A DNA stretch of 19,672 nt from DASUFI01 sp036274635. GTDB lineage: Bacteria > Planctomycetota > B15-G4. Positions 7,815 through 17,291 of this stretch are shown piece after piece. The stretch spans positions 1 through 19,672 of the forward strand of contig DASUFI010000164.1 of assembly GCA_036274635.1 (NCBI GenBank), read 5' to 3'. A model generated the notes under the pieces. That model had not been told where the DNA came from, made no database searches, and saw nothing but the letters and a program-made list of their open reading frames with translations. Every line of letters begins with the position of its first letter. The stretch's first letter is position 1. The translations under genes were made by a program, and so were the position numbers.

Positions 7815-8384
7815 TCAGCCGCTGGCGCAACTCATCCCGGTGCCGTCCGAGGCGGGGCCGATGGTCACGCCGCCAGCGCCCAGGCGGTCGATCAGCGTGC
7901 GGCTGAAGGCGGGCAGGTCGTCCGGCTTGCGCGACGTGATCAGGTTGCCGTCCACGACGACCTCGCGGTCCTCCCAGCGGGCGCCGGCGTTGAGGAGGTC
8001 GGTGCGCACCGAGGGCCACGACGTGAGCGCGCGGCCGCGCACGAGCCCGGCCTCGATGAGCAGCTGAGGCCCGTGGCACACGGCGGCGATGGGGCGGCCC
8101 GTGCGCGCAAAGCGGCGCACGAAGTCCACCACGCCCTCGTCGGTGCGCAGCGCGTCGGGCGAGTGGCCGCCGGGGATGACAAGCGCACCGAAGCTGTCCG
8201 CCGCCAGGCCCTCGGCCGCCTCGGCGACGGTGGCGGTGGCCTCGCCGCGCTTGCCGCGCACGGTCTCGCCCGCGCGGCGGCCCACGATCACCACCTCGTG
8301 GCCCGCGGCCGCCAGCCGGTCGCGCGGCACCGTGAACTCCGAATCCTCGAACTCGTTGCCGAGCAGCATCGCGATCCTGGCCAT
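7815..8384 (-). CDS. PfpI/DJ-1 family protein (deglycase/protease-like)
   Basis: The product is 189 residues from the ATG whose first base is 8384, preceded on the minus strand by GGAGG seven bases upstream. It belongs to the PfpI branch of the DJ-1/PfpI (class I glutamine amidotransferase-like) superfamily. The pattern includes GNEFEDSEFTVP with the conserved acidic residue, ALVIPGGHSPDALR, and the nucleophile elbow AVCHGPQLL with Cys103-His104. It continues with TSWPSVRTDLLNAGARW and VVDGNLITSRKPDDLPAF. Length and motif order match the family closely. Members have been described as intracellular proteases or as stress-related enzymes acting on methylglyoxal-modified molecules; the true activity is debated, so no specific reaction is claimed. 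It lies back-to-back with the large cytochrome-type gene and converges on egtD. The product is cytoplasmic, with no signal peptide. Confidence 0.92.
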   Translation of the reverse strand: MARIAMLLGNEFEDSEFTVPRDRLAAAGHEVVIVGRRAGETVRGKRGEATATVAEAAEGLAADSFGALVIPGGHSPDALRTDEGVVDFVRRFARTGRPIAAVCHGPQLLIEAGLVRGRALTSWPSVRTDLLNAGARWEDREVVVDGNLITSRKPDDLPAFSRTLIDRLGAGGVTIGPASDGTGMSCASG

Positions 8385-8483
8385 GACGCGTCCTCCGCAG
8401 GGTTGCCGGCCGCGCTGCGGCCGTTCACCGGGATGGGCCGCAAGCGGCGGGCCGATCGCGGCGCGCCGGCCCGGCCTGCGACG

Positions 8484-8513
8484 TCGCCGGGTCGTCCGCA
8501 CGTCGGGCATACT
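8484..8513 (+). promoter_or_regulatory. Putative promoter of the PVC dehydrogenase/cytochrome gene
   Basis: A -10-like CATACT (8508-8513) lies 8 bp before ATG 8522. An 18-bp spacer separates it from TCGCCG (8484-8489), similar to the TTGCCG at 222-227. Transcription would start within one or two bases of the ATG, and there is no Shine-Dalgarno, so the mRNA looks leaderless. Confidence 0.4.
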
Positions 8514-8521
8514 GGCGCGCC

Positions 8522-11500
8522 ATGTCCCCCGCGCGGCCCACGGTGCTCGCCCTGCTCGCCCTCGCGGCCGCGGCCGGGGCCCAATCGGCGCCCTACGTGC
8601 CCTTCATCGAGCCCGCCTCCGGCGAGGCCGCGGCCTATCTGTCGCAGATCCGCCTCGCGCCCGGCCTGGCCGTGTCGCTCTGGGCCGCCGAGCCCATGCT
8701 GGCCAACCCTGTCTGCCTCGCGCTCGACGAGCAGGGCGACCTCTACGTGGGCGAGTCGTTCCGCATCCACAAGGGCGTCATGGACATCCGCGACCAGATG
8801 GACTGGCTGGACGACGACCTGGCCTGCGAGACGGTGGCCGACCGCGTGGCCATGTACCACAAGTGGCTGGGCGCGGACTTCGACAGCACGGCGAAGGAGC
8901 ACGACCGCGTGCGCCTGCTGCGCGACACGAACGGCGACGGCGTCGCCGACGAGGCGGGCGTCTTCGCCGACGACTTCGCGCTGCCCGAGACGGGCATCGG
9001 CGCCGGCCTCCTCGCGCGGCACCCGGCGGGCGGCGGGCGCGAGGTCTTCTACACGGACATCCCCGACCTCTGGCGCCTCGTCGACGCCGACGGTGACGGC
9101 CACGCCGAGCAGCAGCAGTCGCTCTCCACCGGCTGGGGCGTGCGCATAGCCTTCATGGGCCACGACATGCACGGCCTGCGCATCGGCCCGGACGGGCGGC
9201 TCTACTGGTCCATCGGCGACCGTGGCTTCTCGGTGCGCACACCCTCGGGCGAGCTGCTGCACTACCCCTTCACCGGCGCCGTGCTGCGCTGCGAGCTGGA
9301 CGGCTCGCGGCTGGAGGTCGTGCACACCGGCCTGCGGAATCCGCAGGAGCTGGCCTTCGACGACCGCGGCGACCTCTTCACCGGCGACAACAACTGCGAC
9401 GCGGGCGACCAGGCGCGCCTCGTGCCCATCGTGGAGGGCGGCGACTCCGGCTGGCGCCAGCCCGGCCAGTGGATCGACGACCGCGGGCCGTGGGGCCGCG
9501 AGAAGCTGTGGGCGCCGCGCTTCGACGGCCAAGCCGCGTGGATCATCCCGCCCATCGCCAACCTGGCCTCGGGCCCGAGCGGCCTGACGCACGAGCCGGG
9601 CACCGCGCTGCCGTCCATCGCGCACCAGTTCCTGCTGTGCGACTTCACCGGCGGCGCGGACAGCTCGCACGTCTGGGCCTTCCCTTTCGAGGACGACGGC
9701 GCCTTCTACAAGCTGGGTGCGGTCACGGACCTGCTGGGCGGCGTGCTCGTCACGGACTGCGATTTCGGTCCGGACGGCGGGCTCTACGTGGCCGACTGGG
9801 TCGAGGGCTGGAGCGGCTGCAGCAAGGGCCGCATCTGGCGCGTCACCGACCCGACGCAGCAGGAGCAGCCCATCGTGGCCGAGACGCGCGCGCTGCTCGG
9901 CGGCGACTGGTCGGCGCGCGCGGTGTCGTCGCTCGAGACGCTGCTCGCGCATCCCGACCAGCGCGTGCGCACGGCGGCGGAGTTCGAGCTGGCGTCGCGC
10001 GGGCGAGTGGGCTGGGACGCGCTGCGGCGCGCGGCCTTCCACGCCGGCGGCGGCCTCGAGCGGCGGCACGGCATCTGGGGCCTCGGGTTCGCGGCGCGGC
10101 GCGACCCGGACGTCTGGCCGCTGCTCGCGGGTCTGTGGACGGACGACGACCCCGAGGTGCGCGCGCAACTGCAGCGCGTGCTCGAGCTCCCCGGCCGCGG
10201 GAACACGCCGTCGTGGTTCACGACGGCGCTGGAGGCGGGCCTGGCGGATCCATCGCCACGCGTCGCGGCGCAGGCCGCGCTGGCGGCCGGCCGGCTGCAC
10301 GACGCGGCCGTGCAGGGCGCGCTCTTCGAGCTGGTCCTGCGCGTCGGAAGCGATCCCATGCTGCGGCATGCCGTGGCGATGGGGCTTGCCGGCTGCGTGA
10401 CGTCCGGCGACCTCGTGGCGCTGCGGACCTCGCCCGACGACCCGCGCCGGCTGCTGGCCGTGCTGGCGCTGCGCCGGCAGCGCGACGCGGGACTCGCCGC
10501 GTACCTCGGCGATGCCTCGCTGTCCGTGGCGGTCGAGGCCGCGCGCGCCATCCACGACCTGCCCGTACCGGACGCGCTGCCGGCGCTGGCGGAGCGCATC
10601 CGCTCGCTGCCCGCGGCGGGCGTCGACGCGGGGCTGCCCTCCGCCAAGGAAGGCGGCCCGATGCCACACGACGACACGGATTCCTACGTGCGCCGCGTGC
10701 TCAATGCGAACGGCCGCCTCGGTGAGCCCGCGAATGCCCGCGAGCTCGCGGCCTTCGTGGCGCGCGCCGACCAGCGCGCCGCGCACCGCCGCTTCGCGCT
10801 GGACATGCTGGCCGAGTGGAAGGAGTCGCCGCGCCGCGACCGCGTGCTGGGCGACGAGCGGGCGGTGCGCGAGCGCGATGTGACGCTGCTGCCCGAGCTC
10901 GCGCGCGAGCTGCGCGCGGCGGGCCTCGATACGGCCGAGGACGAGCTGGCCATCGGCTGGGTGCGCGTGGCGGCTGCCGCGGGCGCGGCCGATCTCTCGC
11001 CGGTGCTGGAGGCCATTCTCGACGATGGCACGCGCGGCCTCGACCTGCGCGTCGAGGCGCTGCACGCGCTGGCCGCGCTGGCGCCGCCCGACCTGCCGGC
11101 GCTGGTGGACCGCACACTCTCCGCGCCCGAGGCGCGGCTGCGTGCCGAAGCGCTCGGTGCCTTGGAGCAGCTCTCGCCGGAGCTCGCCGTGCCGCGCGCG
11201 ATCCCGCTGCTCGACACGGGCGAGCTGCCCGAGCGGCGCACGGCCTACGGCATCCTCGGGCGCGCGGCGCCGGGGCCCGCGGACGAGCGCCTCGACCTCG
11301 AGCTCACACGCCTGCAGGCCGAGCTCGTGCCGGTGGAGCTGCGCCTCGACGTGCTGCTCGCGGCCGAGGCCCGCGGCGGCGCGCTGGCGCAGCGCGTGGC
11401 GGACCGGCGCGCGGCGCGCACGGCCGCGCTGTTCGCGGCCGAGGGCAGCAACGCCAGCGTGGGCGTCGGCCTCACCGTGCCCGTTGACGAGGAGGCGCCG

Positions 11501-11962
11501 CCGCTCGTCGGCATGGCCGTCGAGCCATTCCTCGACAGCCTCTTCGGCGGCGACCGCGGGGCCGGGCGCAAGGTCTTCGCGCGGCCGGCGCTCTCGTGCA
11601 CCAAGTGCCACGCGACGGACGAGGATGGCAAGCAGGTGGTGGGGCCGAACTTGCAGGGCGTGGGGCGCCGGCTCGCGCGGCTGCAGATCCTCGAGTCCAT
11701 CGTCGCGCCGAACAATCGCATCGCGCCGGGGTTCGGGAGTGAGCTGATCTTTTTCAAGGGCGGCGAGTCGCTCGCGTGTCGCGTGCTGGAGGAGGAGAAC
11801 GGGCAACTGAAGATCGCGGACAAGGACGGCAATCTGCGAATGATCGACGCGGCGCAGATCGAGCTGCGCAAGCCCTCGCTCTCGCCCATGCCGGAGGGCC
11901 TCGCGACGGGCCTGTCGCGCGAGGACATGCGGGATCTCCTCGAGTACCTGGCGGGCCTGTGA
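8522..11962 (+). CDS. PVC-type membrane-bound dehydrogenase/HEAT-repeat/cytochrome c protein
   Basis: The product is 1146 residues with a Sec signal peptide (about residues 1-20). Residues ~35-440 resemble the propeller domain of PVC 'membrane-bound dehydrogenase' proteins: LAPGLAVSLWAAEPMLANPV, then DTNGDGVADEAGVFADDF near residue 135 (an Asp-rich, calcium-like loop), GLRIGPDGRLYWSIGDRG, LRNPQELAFDDRGDLF and DCDFGPDGGLYVADWVEGW. Residues ~450-960 form helical HEAT-like repeats (DPEVRAQLQRVLEL, DPSPRVAAQAALAAG). The C-terminus (~1010-1146) is a PVC-type heme-binding domain with CTKCH at residues 1026-1030. These proteins are common in planctomycetes and are thought to oxidise sugars or other substrates in the periplasm and pass electrons to heme; few have been tested. 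Its start looks leaderless. The selenoprotein candidate begins 48 bp after the stop, possibly in the same transcript. Confidence 0.9.
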   Translation: MSPARPTVLALLALAAAAGAQSAPYVPFIEPASGEAAAYLSQIRLAPGLAVSLWAAEPMLANPVCLALDEQGDLYVGESFRIHKGVMDIRDQMDWLDDDLACETVADRVAMYHKWLGADFDSTAKEHDRVRLLRDTNGDGVADEAGVFADDFALPETGIGAGLLARHPAGGGREVFYTDIPDLWRLVDADGDGHAEQQQSLSTGWGVRIAFMGHDMHGLRIGPDGRLYWSIGDRGFSVRTPSGELLHYPFTGAVLRCELDGSRLEVVHTGLRNPQELAFDDRGDLFTGDNNCDAGDQARLVPIVEGGDSGWRQPGQWIDDRGPWGREKLWAPRFDGQAAWIIPPIANLASGPSGLTHEPGTALPSIAHQFLLCDFTGGADSSHVWAFPFEDDGAFYKLGAVTDLLGGVLVTDCDFGPDGGLYVADWVEGWSGCSKGRIWRVTDPTQQEQPIVAETRALLGGDWSARAVSSLETLLAHPDQRVRTAAEFELASRGRVGWDALRRAAFHAGGGLERRHGIWGLGFAARRDPDVWPLLAGLWTDDDPEVRAQLQRVLELPGRGNTPSWFTTALEAGLADPSPRVAAQAALAAGRLHDAAVQGALFELVLRVGSDPMLRHAVAMGLAGCVTSGDLVALRTSPDDPRRLLAVLALRRQRDAGLAAYLGDASLSVAVEAARAIHDLPVPDALPALAERIRSLPAAGVDAGLPSAKEGGPMPHDDTDSYVRRVLNANGRLGEPANARELAAFVARADQRAAHRRFALDMLAEWKESPRRDRVLGDERAVRERDVTLLPELARELRAAGLDTAEDELAIGWVRVAAAAGAADLSPVLEAILDDGTRGLDLRVEALHALAALAPPDLPALVDRTLSAPEARLRAEALGALEQLSPELAVPRAIPLLDTGELPERRTAYGILGRAAPGPADERLDLELTRLQAELVPVELRLDVLLAAEARGGALAQRVADRRAARTAALFAAEGSNASVGVGLTVPVDEEAPPLVGMAVEPFLDSLFGGDRGAGRKVFARPALSCTKCHATDEDGKQVVGPNLQGVGRRLARLQILESIVAPNNRIAPGFGSELIFFKGGESLACRVLEEENGQLKIADKDGNLRMIDAAQIELRKPSLSPMPEGLATGLSREDMRDLLEYLAGL

Positions 11963-12010
11963 GGGGCGCGGCTGGATCGATAGGCTTGCGCGCCCGCGCC
12001 GGAGGTCGTC

Positions 12011-12685
12011 ATGTCCACTCGCCTTGTCTCGCTCGCCATGGCCGGCTTGCTCGGGGCCTGCGCCGCTGACCGTCCGGCCCTCGCCGACCTCACCACCTCC
12101 CTCGCCCCGCTGCACGCCTGGTTCGACGCGCACGCCGGGCACCCGCGCGTCATCCTGCTGCTCTCGCCCGTCTGACTGGGCTGCGTCGACGGCGCCCGTG
12201 CGGCGCAGGAGTGGCTGGCGGGGCACGAGGCGGACGCGGAGGTCGCGGTGGTCTACGTGCCCATGGTGCCGGGCGACGACCGCGCGGCCGCCGCGGCGGC
12301 GCCGGGCTGGAGCGACGCGCGCGCGAGCTGCTTCTGGGACGGCGAGCGCCTGACCGGCCGCACGTGGGGCGCGGCGCAGCGCGAGCAGGTGCTGCCGAAG
12401 CTGCTGCCGCTGCTGCCGGCCGGGTCGCCCGAGCACGAGCAGCTCGCGAGCTGGGACCCCGACATGCAGCCGCTCTGGGACGTCGGCTGGTTCTTCGCGG
12501 CCGACGCCCGCTGGCCGGCCGACGGCCTGCCGCCCGCGGCCGCGTGGTGCAAGCAGTTTGCGTACTCGGGCGGCGAGACGGGCGCCAACGGCTTCTTCCG
12601 CGGCGAGGGCGAGACGGTGGAGGTCGCCTGGTCGAGCTGGCACGAGCAGTTCGCGGCGGGGATGGCGACGATCCTGGGACGCTGA
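12011..12685 (+). CDS. Candidate selenoprotein: thioredoxin-like lipoprotein with in-frame TGA (Sec55)
   Basis: The frame is 224 codons if TGA 12173-12175 is read as selenocysteine. GGAGG lies five bases before ATG 12011. Residues 1-17 form a lipoprotein signal with lipobox LGAC (Cys17). A strand-like RVILLLSPV is followed by U55-L-G-C58-VDGARAAQ, just where a thioredoxin fold places its CxxC, giving a UxxC redox site at the start of a helix. The frame continues for 169 codons of normal-looking protein (VVYVPMVPGDDR, CFWDGERLTGRTW, DVGWFFAADARW) to TGA 12683-12685. A hairpin begins six bases after the TGA. The product would be a periplasmic, lipid-anchored thiol/selenol oxidoreductase of unknown partner. 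Alternatives are a nonsense-mutated pseudogene or a sequencing error for TGC/TGT. Without recoding the product is only 54 residues. The selA/B/C/D genes are not in this window, so capacity for Sec insertion is unverified. Confidence 0.72.
12181..12208 (+). promoter_or_regulatory. Putative bacterial SECIS hairpin
   Basis: The hairpin lies within the coding sequence just after TGA 12173-12175. Lower stem: 12181-12188 pairs with 12201-12208 (8 bp, one U-G). G12200 is bulged. Upper stem: 12189-12192 pairs with 12196-12199 (4 bp). The apical loop is CGC (12193-12195), with a G at its second position. The loop starts 18 nt after the UGA. Bacterial SECIS elements that bind SelB are hairpins directly 3' of the UGA, with the apical loop about 16-37 nt away and a G among its first loop bases, so the geometry fits. 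At this GC content chance hairpins are common. Confidence 0.55.
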
Positions 12686-12785
12686 GCATGCGAGCGCGAG
12701 CCGGAACGAATGCGAGCATCGTCGCTCCGTCGGATTGCCTCGAGTAGCAGCCCCCGCGCCGCTGGGACCTGAGTCGGCTTCGCCC

Positions 12786-12791
12786 TACAAT
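12786..12791 (+). promoter_or_regulatory. Putative -10 element of prfC
   Basis: TACAAT (12786-12791) is a five-of-six match to the bacterial -10 consensus in an otherwise GC-rich region. It lies 10 bp before ATG 12802. The -35 position 17-18 bp upstream (TGGGAC or CTGGGA, 12762-12768) is weak. No Shine-Dalgarno precedes the ATG, so a leaderless or nearly leaderless mRNA is likely. Confidence 0.5.
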
Positions 12792-12801
12792 CTCCGCTTC
12801 C

Positions 12802-14402
<1,601 letters not shown>

Positions 14403-14406
<4 letters not shown>

Positions 14407-16061
14407 CGAACGCGCCCGCAGCGGCCGACGCGCGGGAGCCGCAGCCGGCGCTGGCGGTGGAGGCGCCGCCGCTGCGCGCGCGCGGCGTGCGCAGCACGTG
14501 GGCGGCCCTGGCCGTGGTGCTCTTCCTGGCGAGCGTCGGCAACCTGCGCCTGTGGCAGGCGGTGGCCACCGGGCCACAGGCCGTGTCGTGGCCGGTGATC
14601 GCGGCCGCCTTCCTGGTGCTGGTGGCCCTCTACGACCTCGTGCTGCAGGCGGTCGCGCTGCCGTGGCTGCTCAAGCCGCTGGGCGCGGCGCTGCTGATCG
14701 TCTCGGCCGTCACCTCGCAGGTCATGCTCGACCACGGCGTGCTCATCGACGCCAGCATGATCCGCAACGTCTTCGAGACGGACTCGCGCGAGGCGGGCGA
14801 GCTGGTCACGATGCGCGCGGTGCTCTTCGTGCTGGCGGTGGGGGTGGCCCCGGCCCTGTTGCTGCTCTTCACGCGCATCCGCTACGGGCCCGTGCGCAAG
14901 GAGCTCGCGCTGCGCGGCTTGGTCGTGGGGGCGACGCTGCTGCTCGGAGCGGTCGCGGCGTGGCTGGCCTACGGGGACGTGTCCATCGCCGTGCGCGCCA
15001 ACAAGCAGCTGCGCTTCATGGTGAACCCGGTCTCGCCCATCTTCGCCCTGTGCAGCTACGGGGCCGAGCGCGAACCAGGGCCCGCTGAGGCGCTGCTGCC
15101 CGTCGCCACGGACGCGCGGCGTCAGGCCGGCGGCACGCGCGAGGTGGTCGTGCTCGTGCTGGGCGAGTCGGCCACGGCCAGCCACTTCTCGCTCAACGGC
15201 TACGAGCGCGACACCAACCCGGAGCTGCGCGCCCGCGACGTGCTCAACTTCCCGCACGTCACCTCGTGCGGCACGTCCACGGCCGAGTCGCTGCCGTGCA
15301 TGTTCTCGAACCTCGGCCAGGCGAACTACACGCATCGCAAGGCGGAGGCGCGCGAGAACCTGCTCGACGTGCTGCAGCGCACGGGCGTCACGGTGCTGTG
15401 GCGCGACAACAACTCCGGCGGCAAGGGCGTGCCGGAGCGCGTGCCGCACGGCACCGTGGACGGCCCGGGCCCGGGCCCCGACGACGACCCGTGGGACGGC
15501 GCCCTGGTCACGGACCTGCAGGAGATCCTCGATACGCATCCGGGCGACCTGCTCGTCGTGCTGCATCAGAAAGGCAGCCATGGGCCGGCCTACTGGGCGC
15601 GCACGCCCCCCGAGTGGAAGCGCTTCCTCCCCGAGTGCTCGCGCGACGACCTGCACAACTGCCCGCGCGACGAGATCGTGAACGCCTACGACAACACGAT
15701 CCTGTACACGGACCACGTGCTGGCGCAGCTCATCGACCTGCTGGCGGCCCGCAGCGGCTCCGCGCAGGTGGCGCTGCTCTACGTCTCCGACCACGGCGAA
15801 TCGCTGGGCGAGAACGGCATCTGGCTGCACGGCTTTCCGCTCTGGCTCGCGCCCGAGGAGCAGACCCACGTGCCCATGATCTTCTGGGCCTCGCGCGAGT
15901 TCTGCGCGGCGCGGGGCCTGGGCGCGGACCAGCTGCAGGCCGCGAGCCAGCGCGAGCTGAGCCACGACAACCTGTTCCACACGGTGCTGGGCCTGTTCGA
16001 CGTGCAGACCACCGCCTACGACCCGGCGCTGGACGTGTTCGCGCGCACGCGAAGCCCCTGA
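14403..16061 (+). CDS. eptA: EptA-like phosphoethanolamine transferase (inner membrane)
   Basis: The product is 552 residues; EptA/MCR enzymes are usually about 540-550. The start overlaps the prfC stop (ATGA), so it is translationally coupled. A Pro/Ala-rich cytoplasmic tail precedes about five transmembrane helices (roughly 30-210). The C-terminal domain is a periplasmic alkaline-phosphatase/sulfatase fold. Catalytic marks: Glu255 in LVLGESATA; nucleophile Thr293 in CGTSTAESLPCMFS, flanked by Cys289 and Cys299, the pair that forms a disulfide in EptA/MCR; HQKGSHGPAY; and Asp463-His464 in VSDHGESLGENG. The family transfers phosphoethanolamine from phosphatidylethanolamine to lipid A or other envelope glycans, lowering negative charge and polymyxin binding. 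The acceptor here is unknown and lipid A is only inferred. Linkage to prfC is unusual and no two-component regulator is adjacent. Confidence 0.9.
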
Positions 16062-16115
16062 CTCGAGGACCGGCGCCCCGCGGCGCGCCTCCCGCCGCCG
16101 GCGTACAGAAGTTCA

Positions 16116-16234
16116 TCAGGGAGGTATTTCCGGACGCCGACGGGAGCACTGGGCCGCAGGGCGGGTCCTCGCCCCCAGGCCGCCGGCTGGATTCCCGCTC
16201 CCACGGCCCAGCCGGGAGCCGGCCACAGCCCTGA
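16116..16234. repeat. Structured intergenic region (nested inverted repeats)
   Basis: The 222-bp gap between the eptA-like gene and the hydrolase has no convincing gene. An outer TCAGGG (16116-16121) pairs with CCCTGA (16229-16234). Inside are two hairpins: GGGCG (16159-16163) with CGCCC (16170-16174), and a perfect 8-bp CCGGCTGG (16183-16190) with CCAGCCGG (16208-16215). There is no U-tract. It could be a dispersed palindromic repeat, a structured RNA or a processed 3' end. Confidence 0.4.
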
Positions 16235-16251
16235 CGGCCGGACCTCGTCAG

Positions 16252-16277
16252 CACGAAATCGTGATTTCCGCGATGAT
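16252..16277 (+). promoter_or_regulatory. Putative promoter/operator of the hydrolase gene
   Basis: Two overlapping inverted repeats, CACGA-AA-TCGTG (16252-16263) and GAAATC-GT-GATTTC (16255-16268), stand in an AT-rich island. A -10-like GATGAT (16272-16277) follows, ending 6 bp before ATG 16284. No clear -35 is seen. A repressor or activator bound here would sit in the spacer. The transcript would start at or near the ATG (leaderless). Confidence 0.4.
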
Positions 16278-16283
16278 AGGGGC

Positions 16284-17132
16284 ATGCCCGGCAACCCGCC
16301 CCTGACCCTCTTCGCCCACGGCCGCACCGGCCCCGTCATCTTCGCGCTGCACGGCGGCCCCGGCGCGCCCGGCTCGGCCGCGACGTGGGCGCGCGAGCTG
16401 TCGAGCTCGTTCCGGGTCATCGAGCCGCTGCAGCGCGGCTCGGGAGATGGCGCGCTGAGCGTGGCGCGCCACGTGGCCGACCTGCACGAGCACATCGCGC
16501 GGCGCGGCGGCGAGCCGCCGGCGCTGGTGGGACACTCGTGGGGCGCGCTGCTGGCGCTGGCCTACGCGGCCGCGCATCCCGGCGAGGTGTCGGCCCTGGT
16601 GCTGGTGGGCTGCGCCAGCGTCGATCTGCCCACCCGCGACCGCACGCGCGTGAACCGGCTGCTGCGCATGAGCCCCGGCCAGCGCTCGCGCTACGAGGCC
16701 CTGGAGCGCGACGGGCACGACCCCGACAAGCGCCTGCACCGCATGGCCGAGGTGCTGCTGCCGGTGGACTCGGAGGACCTGCTGCCCGGGCCGCACGAGC
16801 TGGGCGCCGTGGACGCCCGCGCGCACGACGAGACCTGGGTGGACATGCTGCGCCTGCAGGACGACGACACCTATCCGGCCGCCTTCCAGCGCATCGAGGC
16901 GCCCGTGCTCATGCTGCACGGCGCGAGCGACCCGCACCCCGGGCCGCTCATCCGCGCCAGCCTCGCGCGCTACGTGCGCCGGCTGGAGTACGTCTCGCTC
17001 GCGCGCTGCGGCCACTACCCCTGGCTGGAGCGCGGGGCGCGGGACGAGTTCTACGACATCGCCCGCTCGTGGCTGCTGCGGCGCGCCGCCGCGGCGCCGG
17101 CCCGCGAGGCCATCCAGGCTCCACCCTCCTAG
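16284..17132 (+). CDS. Alpha/beta hydrolase, proline iminopeptidase-like
   Basis: The product is 282 residues. The alpha/beta-hydrolase fold is clear: the oxyanion-hole motif HGGPGAPG (residues 23-30), nucleophile elbow VGHSWGALLA with Ser85, likely acid Asp in MLHGASDPHPG, and catalytic His in RCGHYPWLE. HGGPG together with GxSWG is characteristic of the S33/proline-iminopeptidase group, which includes peptidases and other esterases, so the substrate is unknown. There is no signal peptide; the product is probably cytoplasmic. Only a G-rich run directly abuts the ATG, too close to be a Shine-Dalgarno, so the start is probably leaderless. The stop codon TAG (17130-17132) spans the left edge of a MITE-like insertion; the pre-insertion sequence would also read TAG, so the protein is unchanged. 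Confidence 0.88.
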   Translation: MPGNPPLTLFAHGRTGPVIFALHGGPGAPGSAATWARELSSSFRVIEPLQRGSGDGALSVARHVADLHEHIARRGGEPPALVGHSWGALLALAYAAAHPGEVSALVLVGCASVDLPTRDRTRVNRLLRMSPGQRSRYEALERDGHDPDKRLHRMAEVLLPVDSEDLLPGPHELGAVDARAHDETWVDMLRLQDDDTYPAAFQRIEAPVLMLHGASDPHPGPLIRASLARYVRRLEYVSLARCGHYPWLERGARDEFYDIARSWLLRRAAAAPAREAIQAPPS

Positions 17133-17291
17133 GAGCCCGTCGAAGAAGTCATTCGGCGCGGAAGGCGCGTCCTTCGCGCCGGCTCTTCGTTGCCAGCCCT
17201 GCGGCGAATCTCTGATTCGCCTCGGTCCGGCGCCTCGATCCGACACGAATTCCGCACCTTCCGCACTCGAAGCACTTCTTCGACGGGCTCC
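17132..17291. mobile_element. MITE-like element, 160 bp, with 18-bp terminal inverted repeats and TA duplication
   Basis: GGAGCCCGTCGAAGAAGT (17132-17149) is matched perfectly in inverted form at 17274-17291. TA flanks both ends (17130-17131 and 17292-17293), extending the symmetry to CTA/TAG. Inside are two more hairpins: 17155-17165 with 17171-17180 (one G bulged), and GGCGAATC-TCT-GATTCGCC (17203-17221). There is no ORF. TA duplication at a CTAG target is the known behaviour of IS630-type transposases, so a non-autonomous IS630/Tc1-like MITE is the best guess. It could instead, or also, act as a bidirectional terminator between convergent genes. Confidence 0.7.

Noticed and set aside
8288..12643. 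A 1451-codon open frame on the minus strand.
   Set aside because: It runs antisense to the PVC protein, part of the PfpI gene and the selenoprotein candidate. Its translation is an Arg/Ala/His/Val-rich shadow without motifs; such frames are expected at this GC content.
12248..12685. Short 145-residue gene starting at an internal ATG, avoiding the TGA.
   Set aside because: No Shine-Dalgarno and no signal peptide, and it would discard the thioredoxin strand and the second redox cysteine. The longer recoded reading explains more.
12211..12747. Alternative plus-strand frame overlapping the selenoprotein candidate.
   Set aside because: Gly/Arg-rich out-of-frame translation; the frame from 12011 has a Shine-Dalgarno, a lipobox and natural composition.
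16062..16283. Cobalamin riboswitch, suggested by the GC-rich nested stems.
   Set aside because: The conserved B12 box and its 3' AGYCAGGAGACC-like segment are absent on both strands, and the downstream gene is a hydrolase.
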